Source of the DNA: Hasllibacter sp. MH4015
GTDB lineage: Bacteria > Pseudomonadota > Alphaproteobacteria > Rhodobacterales > Rhodobacteraceae
Length of the DNA stretch: 64,000 nucleotides
Assembly: GCF_020177575.1 (NCBI RefSeq)
Contig: NZ_JAHTBK010000001.1
Span: 3,116,001 to 3,180,000 of the forward strand
Reading direction: 5' to 3'
A program made the translations under genes and the position numbers. The notes below the pieces were generated by a model, which saw only the letters and a list, made by a program, of their open reading frames with translations, was not told where the DNA came from and searched no databases. Position 1 is the first letter of the stretch, and each line of letters opens with the position of its first letter. Positions 56,399 through 64,000 of this stretch are shown in pieces.

Positions 56399-56725
56399 AT
56401 GAAAAAGATCGCACTCATCGCCGCCGTTGCCGCCACCGTCGCCGCTCCGGCCTTCGCCCAATCCGCCGCTTCCATCTTCGCGTTCGACCACTTCAACCAA
56501 TCCGCCGAAAGCACCTCTGACCTGCGCTTCGCACCGTCGGGTGAGAACACCTCCCGCGTGGCATCGACCGGCGCGCTCGGCACCGCGTTCGACGTCGTCA
56601 ACGCGTCCCAGGACACGCCCTCCGACCTGCGCGGCCTGAACGGCGCGACGCTCGTCAACGGCACCCCCGCCCACGGCGCCGACATCTTCGACCGCCTGCG
56701 CGCCGCATCGCTCGAAGACGAGTGA
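56399..56725 (+). CDS. Small secreted protein, unknown
   Basis: 108 aa, family not recognised. A textbook signal peptide (M-K-K-I-A-L-I, cleaved after A-F-A) leaves about 88 residues, acidic, Ser/Ala/Asp-rich and probably poorly structured, with two related segments S-T-S-D-L-R-F and T-P-S-D-L-R-G. AAAGGA precedes the ATG at 56399; the upstream open frame is not supported. Confidence 0.65.
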   Translation: MKKIALIAAVAATVAAPAFAQSAASIFAFDHFNQSAESTSDLRFAPSGENTSRVASTGALGTAFDVVNASQDTPSDLRGLNGATLVNGTPAHGADIFDRLRAASLEDE

Positions 56726-56810
56726 TCGCCACCAGATAGAGCTTCCCGCTCTCTCTCCGGATGCCCCTCGCCATAGTGGCGGGGGGTGTCTGCGTTGGGG
56801 GGGAATACGA

Positions 56811-56838
56811 AAAAGGGCGCCCGGTTGGACGCCCTTTT
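56811..56838. terminator. Bidirectional terminator between the secreted protein and infB
   Basis: AAAAGGGCG and CGCCCTTTT are perfect 9-bp arms around a 10-base spacer. A run of A on one side and T on the other lets it work in both directions between these convergent genes. Confidence 0.85.
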
Positions 56839-56858
56839 CAATTCGGTTCGGGGAAAGG

Positions 56859-59339
56859 TCAGGTCAGGGACCGCTCGACCTCTTCCCGTTCGAAGATTTC
56901 GATCACGTCATCGGGGCGGATGTCTTCGTAATTCTCGAAGGCCATGCCGCATTCCTGACCGGACTGAACCTCTTTCACTTCATCCTTGAAGCGTTTGAGG
57001 GTCTTCAGCGTCCCTTCGTGGATCACGACGTCGTCGCGCAGCAGACGCACCCCGGCGGAGCGGCGCGCCACCCCTTCGGTGACCAGACACCCGGCCACGT
57101 TGCCCACACCGGAGACCTTGAAGACCTCCTTGATGGTGGCGTAGCCGATGAAGTTCTCGCGGATCTCCGCGCCCAGAAGGCCCGATGCGGCGGCTTTTAC
57201 GTCATCCACAAGATCGTAGATCACGGAGTAATACCGGATTTCCACGCCCTTCTGGTTGGCGCTGTTGCGCGCGGGCGCGTTGGCCCGGACATTGAAGCCG
57301 ATGACCGGGGTGCCGGACGCTTCGGCCAGGCCGATATCCGATTCCGTGATCGCGCCCACACCGTAATGCAGGACCCGCACGCGCACCTCGTCATTGCCGA
57401 TCTTCTCAAGCGCCTGGACAATCGCTTCGGCGGAGCCCTGGACGTCCGCTTTCACCACGATCTGCAACTCCGCCACGTTCTCATCGGCCTTGGCGTTGGC
57501 CAGAAGCTGATCGAGCGTGGTTGCAGCACCGGCAGCGGCGCGTTTGTCCTTGGCGGCCTGCTCACGGTATTCCGCGATTTCGCGCGCCTGGGCTTCGGTT
57601 TCGACGACATTGAGGACGTCACCGGCCTCCGGCGTGCCGTTCAGGCCGAGCACCTCGACCGGAACCGAGGGACCGGCTTCCTGTACGCGGTCGCCCTGGT
57701 CGTTGACCAAGGCACGAACCTTGCCCCATTGCTCGCCCACGACGAAGATATCGCCCTGCTTGAGCGTGCCGTTTTCCACCAGCACGGTTGCGACGGGGCC
57801 CCGGCCCACATCCAGCTGCGCCTCGATCACGGCGCCTTGGGCGGCGCGTTTCGGATTGGCCTTGAGTTCCAGCAATTCCGCCTGAAGCGCGATGGCCTCC
57901 AACAATTCCGGCAAGCCATCGCCGGTCATGGCGGAGACTTCGACATCCTGCACTTCGCCCGACATCGCTTCCACGATCACCTCGTGTTGCAGCAGGTCGG
58001 TCCGGACTTTCTGGGGATCCGCGGCGGGGCGGTCGATCTTGTTGATCGCCACGATCATCGGCACATCGGCCGCCTTGGCGTGGGCAATCGCCTCCACCGT
58101 CTGGGGCATGACCGCGTCATCGGCTGCAACCACCAGGACCACAATATCCGTCACCTGCGCGCCCCGGGCCCGCATGGAGGTGAAAGCCGCGTGGCCGGGC
58201 GTGTCGAGGAAGGACAGAACCGCGCCGGATTCCGTCGTCACCTGGTAAGCGCCGATATGCTGGGTGATGCCACCGGCTTCGCCGGACACGACATTCGCCT
58301 GGCGGATCTTGTCCAGAAGCGAGGTCTTGCCGTGGTCGACATGGCCCATGATCGTGATGACCGGGGGACGCGGAACCAGATCTTCCGGCGCATCCTCGAC
58401 CGCGGCGATCACGTCCTCCACGTCGGCATCCGACACACGCTGCACGCGGTGGCCGAATTCCTCCACGATCAGTTCCGCCGTATCGGCGTCGATCGGCTGG
58501 TTCTGGGTGATCATCATACCGTTGTTCATCAACGCCTTCACGACGTCGGCGACCCGTTCGGACATGCGGTTGGCCAGTTCGGAGACGATGATCGTCTCGG
58601 GCACCTGCACGTCGCGGATGACCTTTTCGCGGTCCACGGGGCCGCCCATCGCCTTCTGGCGCTGGCGTTCCTGCTTGCGCTTCATGGCCGCCATGGAGCG
58701 CTGACGCCCGCCCTCGCCACCGGACATCGCCTGGTTGACGGTCAGCTTGCCGGAGCGGCGTCCGCCACCGTCATTGGCACGGCCACGCTCATTGCGCTTG
58801 TTATCCCGTTCGGGCTCGCGCCGCGACGGGGCGGCCTTGCCACCTCCGCGCGGACCTGCGGCGGCCGGTGCGGCAGCGGCGGTCGGGTCAACGGCTTCGG
58901 GCGGCGGTGCGTTGCGGCGTGCCTCATCCTCGGCCTTGCGGCGTTCGTCTTCTTCGGCCTTGGCTTTCAGCGCCTCTTCACGCTCGCGCTCTTCGCGTTC
59001 CTTGGCCTCGGCCTCGGCACGGCGGCGATTGCGTTCTTCTTCACGCTCGCGTTCGGCCTTCACACGTTCTTCGGCCTCTTCGACCTCGCGTGCCTTGGCG
59101 TTCTGCAACGCCTTCAGGCGACGCTCCATCTCCGCGTCGGGGACCGACTTGTCCCGTTTGCCGCCTTCGGCGTTTTGCGCAGCCGCCGAAGGGGCGCCGG
59201 GTTTCGGCACCATCACGCGTTTCCGCTTGGTCTCTACCACCACGGACTTCGTCCGCCCGCGCGAGAAGCTCTGGTTCACGCGGCCTGATCGTGCCCCACC
59301 CGAGAGGCCAAGGGGTTTCTTTCCGTCCTGATCGCTCAT
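56859..59339 (-). CDS. infB: Translation initiation factor IF-2
   Basis: GTPase placing initiator tRNA on the ribosome, 826 aa. The N-terminal third (about 20-260) is charged, repetitive and Glu/Arg/Ala-rich, typical of alphaproteobacterial IF-2. The G domain has [13 protein letters not shown] and N-K-I-D. C-terminal domains bind fMet-tRNA. The ATG at 59339 overlaps the ylxR stop by 4 bases. Confidence 0.98.
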   Translation of the reverse strand: MSDQDGKKPLGLSGGARSGRVNQSFSRGRTKSVVVETKRKRVMVPKPGAPSAAAQNAEGGKRDKSVPDAEMERRLKALQNAKAREVEEAEERVKAEREREEERNRRRAEAEAKEREEREREEALKAKAEEDERRKAEDEARRNAPPPEAVDPTAAAAPAAAGPRGGGKAAPSRREPERDNKRNERGRANDGGGRRSGKLTVNQAMSGGEGGRQRSMAAMKRKQERQRQKAMGGPVDREKVIRDVQVPETIIVSELANRMSERVADVVKALMNNGMMITQNQPIDADTAELIVEEFGHRVQRVSDADVEDVIAAVEDAPEDLVPRPPVITIMGHVDHGKTSLLDKIRQANVVSGEAGGITQHIGAYQVTTESGAVLSFLDTPGHAAFTSMRARGAQVTDIVVLVVAADDAVMPQTVEAIAHAKAADVPMIVAINKIDRPAADPQKVRTDLLQHEVIVEAMSGEVQDVEVSAMTGDGLPELLEAIALQAELLELKANPKRAAQGAVIEAQLDVGRGPVATVLVENGTLKQGDIFVVGEQWGKVRALVNDQGDRVQEAGPSVPVEVLGLNGTPEAGDVLNVVETEAQAREIAEYREQAAKDKRAAAGAATTLDQLLANAKADENVAELQIVVKADVQGSAEAIVQALEKIGNDEVRVRVLHYGVGAITESDIGLAEASGTPVIGFNVRANAPARNSANQKGVEIRYYSVIYDLVDDVKAAASGLLGAEIRENFIGYATIKEVFKVSGVGNVAGCLVTEGVARRSAGVRLLRDDVVIHEGTLKTLKRFKDEVKEVQSGQECGMAFENYEDIRPDDVIEIFEREEVERSLT

Positions 59340-59968
59340 GCGTTCCGTTCGTCCTTCCCGGTGGTCTGGCCACCGTCTGCTACACGCAGTCCCTGGAGTT
59401 TCGCGGCCCCCTCTACAACACGGGGGGCGAGTCCACCAGCGGCAAGCGCGCCATGTATCACACTTTGGCGACCGAATGCCAAACCCAATTCCTGGGCGGT
59501 GAGAATGCCAAAATATCGGGCCCCTTCCGGGGTCCACAGTTTCGATTTTCCGCGCTCAGACCCGTCAGAGGCCTGAAGCAGCACGCCAACCTGTTTCGTG
59601 GCGAGCCAGTCTTTCACTTTCTCGAACCCGGCAACCGCGTGGCCGCCCTTGCGGGCCATCGCGATCAGGTCGGTGACGCGGCGGGCCAGGGCGGCTTCGA
59701 CCCGGTCCACCAGATCCTCGGGCACCTGCACCGGTTGCTTGGCCGCGCGGGAGAAGAGGTTTTTCTTCACCGCACGTTCAAGCGCCGCGCGATCCGCGCT
59801 GACCCAGATACCGCGGCCCGGCAACCGTTCCAGGATATCCGGCGCGATTTGCCCGTCAGGTGCCACCACGAACCGGATCAGCCCCCGTTTGGGGGTCACC
59901 TCGCCCGTGGCGATGCACTTGCGTTCGGGACCGTCGCTTCGGTCCTTATGTCGGCCACCGCGGCTCAT
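59336..59968 (-). CDS. ylxR: YlxR (DUF448) RNA-binding protein with L7Ae-like domain
   Basis: 210 aa. N-terminal YlxR domain with R-K-C-I-A-T-G-E and L-P-G-R-G-I-W-V; the second half (about 90-180) resembles an L7Ae-type domain, a known alphaproteobacterial fusion. It lies between nusA and infB, the conserved position for ylxR, and is overlapped by infB. Confidence 0.88.
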   Translation of the reverse strand: MSRGGRHKDRSDGPERKCIATGEVTPKRGLIRFVVAPDGQIAPDILERLPGRGIWVSADRAALERAVKKNLFSRAAKQPVQVPEDLVDRVEAALARRVTDLIAMARKGGHAVAGFEKVKDWLATKQVGVLLQASDGSERGKSKLWTPEGARYFGILTAQELGLAFGRQSVIHGALAAGGLAPRVVEGAAKLQGLRVADGGQTTGKDERNA

Positions 59969-59992
59969 GGGCGCGCGCCGGGCAAGAGGGCG

Positions 59993-61765
59993 TTAGCCCT
60001 CCACCCGCTCCTCGCTTGCGGCTTCGGCTTCCGCCGCGGCCTGCGCCTCAAGCTCCTCGATCGTGACCCAGCCCAATTGCAGGCGGGCCGTCATGACCAT
60101 GTTCTGCGCTTCCTCAAGCGACACGTCGAAGGGTTCCAGAAGGCCGTCATCCTTGATCCGCTCACCGCCTTCGGTCGTCCAACCGCCGGCAAGCTCCCAA
60201 TCGGCGCAGGTGCCGAAATCGTCCAGCGTCTTCACGCCATCTTCGCCCAAGGCCACCAACATTTGGGGCGTGAGGCCCTCAAATTCAATGAGGCTATCCT
60301 CAACGCCAAGCTCACGCGCCTTCTCCAGCGCCTTCTTGTTCTGCTCTTCGAGGTAGTCGCGGGCGCGGGCCTGAAGCTCGTTGGCGGTATCCTCGTCCAC
60401 GCCGTCTATGACCAGAAGCTCGTCCACTTCGACATAGGCGACCTCTTCCAGCGCGGTGAAGCCCTCAGACACCAGAAGCTGCGCGAAGAATTCGTCGAGG
60501 TCGAGCGTTTCCATGAACAGGCCCGTGCGCTCTTCGAACTCGGCCTGACGACGCTTGGATTCCTCCTCCTCCGTCAGGATGTCGATGTCGAGGTTCGTCA
60601 ATTGGGAGGCCAGACGCACGTTCTGACCGCGACGGCCGATGGCAAGCGAAAGCTGCTCATCCGGGACCACGACTTCGATCTTTCCGGCGTCCTCGTCGAG
60701 AACCACCTTGGAGACTTCGGCGGGCTGAAGCGCGTTCACCAGGAACGTCGGCGCGTCCTCGTTCCACGGGATGATGTCGATCTTCTCCCCCTGCAACTCG
60801 TTCACGACCGCCTGCACGCGAGAGCCGCGCATACCCACGCAGGCACCAACGGGGTCGATGCCGTTGTCGTAGGAGATGACGGCGATTTTGGCGCGGGAGC
60901 CGGGATCGCGGGCGACGGCCTTGATCTCGATGATGCCGTCATAGATCTCCGGCACTTCCATCTTGAACAGCTCACGCATGAATTCGGGCGCCGTGCGCGA
61001 CAGGAAGATCTGGTGGCCTCGGTTTTCGCGGCGCACATCTTTGATGTAGCAGCGGATGCGGTCGCCGTTGCGATAGGCTTCGCGACCAATCTTCTCGTTC
61101 CGGCGCAGTTGTGCCTCGCCCGAGCCCACGTCGACGATGACGTTGCCGTATTCCTCGCGCTTGACGACGCCGTTAATGATTTCGCCCACGCGGTCCTTGA
61201 ATTCTTCGAATTGGCGATCCCGCTCGGCCTCGCGCACCTTTTGCAAGATGACCTGCTTGGCCGATTGCGCGGCGATCCGGCCCATTTCCACGGGCGGCAC
61301 CTCGTCGGCGATCATGTCGCCCAGTTCGGGGGCCACGTTCTGATCCACGCCTTCGGTCAGGATGCGGTCGTTCTCGGTCGGCGCGCGCAGTACGAATCGC
61401 TTGACGTCGCGGGTTTCGACCAGCTCGCCCTCTTCGTCATAGATGTGGGACTTGGCGTTGAAGACGACGACATCGGGACGCTCCGCCGCGATCAGGGCGG
61501 TCGCCTCGTCGGGCAGCATCTCCGCCTTGTCGTTCTCCAGCATTTCCGGATCGGTCACGGTGCGCACACGGGTGAAGGTGGCGCGGCCCGTCTTGCGGTC
61601 GATGGAAACGCGGATGTCCAGCTCGGACCCGTAGCGGGACTTCGCGGCCCGGGCGAGGCTTTCTTCCATCGCTTCCACGACCAGTGACGGGTCGATCATC
61701 TTCTCGCGCGCCACCGCTTCCGCGGTTTGCAGCAACTCCAGCTGGTTGGCTGATGTGATGGCCAT
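59993..61765 (-). CDS. nusA: Transcription termination/antitermination protein NusA
   Basis: 590 aa. N-terminal RNA-polymerase-binding domain, S1 domain (about 135-200), two KH domains including G-M-R-G-S-R-V-Q-A and G-R-R-G-Q-N-V, and acidic C-terminal repeats (about 370-560) like those of proteobacterial NusA. ATG 61765 (M-A-I-T-S-A-N) is 4 bases downstream of the rimP stop. Confidence 0.97.
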   Translation of the reverse strand: MAITSANQLELLQTAEAVAREKMIDPSLVVEAMEESLARAAKSRYGSELDIRVSIDRKTGRATFTRVRTVTDPEMLENDKAEMLPDEATALIAAERPDVVVFNAKSHIYDEEGELVETRDVKRFVLRAPTENDRILTEGVDQNVAPELGDMIADEVPPVEMGRIAAQSAKQVILQKVREAERDRQFEEFKDRVGEIINGVVKREEYGNVIVDVGSGEAQLRRNEKIGREAYRNGDRIRCYIKDVRRENRGHQIFLSRTAPEFMRELFKMEVPEIYDGIIEIKAVARDPGSRAKIAVISYDNGIDPVGACVGMRGSRVQAVVNELQGEKIDIIPWNEDAPTFLVNALQPAEVSKVVLDEDAGKIEVVVPDEQLSLAIGRRGQNVRLASQLTNLDIDILTEEEESKRRQAEFEERTGLFMETLDLDEFFAQLLVSEGFTALEEVAYVEVDELLVIDGVDEDTANELQARARDYLEEQNKKALEKARELGVEDSLIEFEGLTPQMLVALGEDGVKTLDDFGTCADWELAGGWTTEGGERIKDDGLLEPFDVSLEEAQNMVMTARLQLGWVTIEELEAQAAAEAEAASEERVEG

Positions 61766-61769
61766 GTTG

Positions 61770-62342
61770 TTAGTCCTCCGCCTTCGAGGTGTCTTCCTCG
61801 ATCTCGTCAAATTGCGTTTCGTCGATGATGCCGGCGTCTTTTCGCTGCTTCAGCATCTCCTTGATCAACTCGTCGGTCAGGACCAGCTTCGCGTCGCTAA
61901 GCCAGTCGAAATTCAGACCGACCGTCCCTTCCTCGATATTCAGCAAGACATCGTCCCCGTCGACGCCGGCCAGCACGCCTTTGAAGCGGCGGCGGCCGTC
62001 GATCACGTCCGTCGTCTCGATCTTCGCCTCATAGCCCTCGAAGGTCTCGAAGTCCTTCAGGCGGGTCAGGGGCCGGTCGATGCCGGGGCTGGACACTTCC
62101 AGCGCATAGGCATCCTCAAGCGGGTCCTCGACATCCAGAACCACGGAGATCGCGTTCGAGATCTGCGCGCATTCATCCACCTCGATCCCGCCATCGGGAC
62201 GTTCGGCCATGACCTGAAGCGTGTTCGTCTTGCCGCCCATCACGCGGATGCGCACCACTTCGAACCCGAGATTTTCGATCACGGGCACGAGTATTTCCGC
62301 CATGCGGCGGTCCATTGATGTCTTGGCAATCAGGTCTGACAT
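61770..62342 (-). CDS. rimP: Ribosome maturation factor RimP
   Basis: Needed for 30S assembly, 190 aa. Contains [10 protein letters not shown] and [11 protein letters not shown] 62342 follows GAGGGA closely and is the first gene of rimP-nusA-ylxR-infB. Its leader contains a terminator and an overlapping alternative hairpin. Confidence 0.96.
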   Translation of the reverse strand: MSDLIAKTSMDRRMAEILVPVIENLGFEVVRIRVMGGKTNTLQVMAERPDGGIEVDECAQISNAISVVLDVEDPLEDAYALEVSSPGIDRPLTRLKDFETFEGYEAKIETTDVIDGRRRFKGVLAGVDGDDVLLNIEEGTVGLNFDWLSDAKLVLTDELIKEMLKQRKDAGIIDETQFDEIEEDTSKAED

Positions 62343-62354
62343 AGATCCCTCTTT

Positions 62355-62393
62355 GCACGGCCCCAAAAACGAAAAAACGGGCCGTGCGGCCCG
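62355..62393 (-). promoter_or_regulatory. Attenuator-like switch in the rimP leader
   Basis: On the minus strand CGGGCC-GCAC-GGCCCG is followed by TTTTTTCGTTTTT, a textbook terminator, 22 bases before the rimP start. The inner GCACGGCCC (62379-62387) is also perfectly complementary to GGGCCGTGC (62355-62363) beyond the T-run. The two hairpins share bases and cannot coexist. The second ends just before the AAAGAGGGA ribosome site. Confidence 0.7.
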
Positions 62394-62448
62394 CTGAAAG
62401 TGTCGGTGGTGCGGTGGATCGTGACCCAGCCGCGCCGCTGTTGAGGGG

Positions 62449-62477
62449 GATATAGGGAGAATCGGGAGGCGGCGCAA
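62449..62477 (-). promoter_or_regulatory. Candidate promoter of the rimP operon
   Basis: TTGCGC and TATATC are separated by 17 bases. Transcription would start about 100 bases before rimP, upstream of the attenuator-like structure. The -10 matches that proposed for gyrB. Confidence 0.4.
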
Positions 62478-62480
62478 GGC

Positions 62481-62735
62481 TCAGCCGCAATGCACGTCCC
62501 GGATCACGTCAGCGGCATCAACTTCGAAGTTCAGCCGGGCCGGATCCGGGGCGACATCGCGCTGGCTGTCGGGGTAGATCACGCGGAAGATCAGCGGCAG
62601 GTCAGCGCCGGTTTCCAATTGCACGAGCGTCTGCCCCAGAAAGCCGCGCCATTGCTTTGCATTGCAATCCCCATCATGGGCCCCGGCCGGCAGCGGGCAG
62701 GCAAACAGCATCGTAAGGAACAGGGCGCGTGTCAT
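62481..62735 (-). CDS. I78-type peptidase inhibitor, exported
   Basis: 84 aa with a signal peptide (A-G-A, about 20). The mature domain has C-N-A ... G-F-L-G-Q, R-V-I-Y-P-D-S, A-R-L-N-F-E-V-D and ends V-H-C-G, the fingerprint of the I78 (elastase-inhibitor-like) family with a Cys pair. Last of three tandem relatives. Confidence 0.75.
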   Translation of the reverse strand: MTRALFLTMLFACPLPAGAHDGDCNAKQWRGFLGQTLVQLETGADLPLIFRVIYPDSQRDVAPDPARLNFEVDAADVIRDVHCG

Positions 62736-62778
62736 GGACCAAATGTCCGCCACGCGCCCCGCTGGCGCAAGGGAAGGG

Positions 62779-63144
62779 TCAGCCGCAATAGACGCGGTCG
62801 ATGATGTAGTTCGCATTCGTGCTGACGTTCAGGCGCTGGGGCTGGAAGTCCAGCGTGCCATACGGATTGTCGGGGGTGAAGTAACGCGCGGCGATCCCGA
62901 ACGACATCATGGAGCCGACGGGCTGTCCCACGAAGCCCTGGTACTGGTGGGCGCCGCAATCCTGACCCTGAACGGGAAGCACGGGCGCAGGGGTCCAACC
63001 ACTGTCTCCGATCGGGTTGATCACCGGCGCACCCAAATTGGGCGTGCTGCCGGGGCCAAAGTTGCCGATGGTTTGTGCGCCAGAAACGGCGGGGGCGAGA
63101 GAAAGAAGAAGGGCGGCGGCAATAGCCGTGGTGCGAAGGGTCAT
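62779..63144 (-). CDS. I78-type peptidase inhibitor, exported
   Basis: 121 aa, signal peptide cleaved after S-G-A (about 22). A Gly/Pro/Asn-rich linker precedes a domain with C-G-A-H-Q-Y-Q-G-F-V-G-Q, R-Y-F-T-P-D-N, Q-R-L-N-V and the terminal V-Y-C-G. Same fold signature as its neighbours. Preceded by GGAGATTTCACA. Confidence 0.75.
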   Translation of the reverse strand: MTLRTTAIAAALLLSLAPAVSGAQTIGNFGPGSTPNLGAPVINPIGDSGWTPAPVLPVQGQDCGAHQYQGFVGQPVGSMMSFGIAARYFTPDNPYGTLDFQPQRLNVSTNANYIIDRVYCG

Positions 63145-63149
63145 TGTGA

Positions 63150-64000
<851 letters not shown>

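Noticed and set aside
56859-61690. Very long + strand open frames opposite infB and nusA
   Set aside because: They are antisense to clearly conserved genes, lack ribosome sites and domain features, and arise from high GC codon bias.

Overview
The window is GC-rich chromosomal DNA from an alphaproteobacterium, most likely a marine Rhodobacteraceae (Roseobacter-type) species. The reasons are an alphaproteobacterial flagellar cluster with FlbT, FlaF and DUF1217 proteins and a CtrA-type TTAA-N7-TTAA box, the rpsT-dnaA-dnaN-recF-gyrB neighbourhood, a dapA-smpB pair, a CsgH-type curli accessory protein, and a rimP-nusA-ylxR-infB operon. No prophage, insertion sequence, CRISPR array, rRNA or tRNA gene was seen.

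Region 1 (1-20 kb) is one flagellar cluster. On the + strand are motA (cut by the window start), a large periplasmic unknown, flhA, fliR, flhB and a FliJ-like coiled coil. A minus-strand block follows, reading fliL to flgB: fliL, flgH, flgA, flgG, flgF, fliQ, fliE, flgC, flgB. Divergent fliI comes next, then a minus-strand regulatory and filament block (DUF1217, flbT, flaF, flagellin, FlgN-like, FlgJ-like rod protein), and + strand fliK and flgD. Together these supply export-gate parts, rod, L-ring, hook-length control, filament and flagellin regulation. fliF/G/M/N/P, flgE/I/K/L and motB are not here and must lie elsewhere.

Region 2 (20-32 kb) is housekeeping: ubiE-ubiB (ubiquinone), mutM, an enoyl-CoA hydratase, rpsT, dnaA, dnaN, recF and gyrB. 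An unknown beta-rich protein gene sits convergently between recF and gyrB.

Region 3 (32-49 kb) is more accessory. It holds a frameshifted DUF2461 gene, a compact curli-like locus (two curlin-repeat proteins flanking a CsgH-like chaperone, without csgG/E/F), an MFS transporter, trhO, nicotinamidase pncA, and a nucleotidyltransferase interrupted by a stop in its catalytic motif. It continues with an MscS channel, an HWE-type sensor kinase, a glycine-amidinotransferase-like enzyme, a DUF4268 protein, an rRNA-methyltransferase-like gene, a LysR/SnoaL divergent pair, pncB, and an AT-rich DUF262/DUF1524 restriction-like gene that looks acquired.

Region 4 (49-64 kb) holds arfB and smpB (ribosome rescue), a transporter (yhhQ-like), sseA, dapA, a lytic transglycosylase, tspO, and a small secreted protein. 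It ends with the rimP-nusA-ylxR-infB operon, three tandem I78-type peptidase-inhibitor genes, and the start of a glutathione-dependent formaldehyde dehydrogenase gene.

The most unusual signals are regulatory. There is an attenuator-like pair of mutually exclusive hairpins just upstream of rimP. An 18-codon ORF near 49.7 kb has a Shine-Dalgarno region complementary to 17 nt of the 16S rRNA 3' end. Four CTATA(C/T)C repeats at an exact 11-bp period lie upstream of arfB, and repeated CCGATAACA motifs lie upstream of the curli genes.
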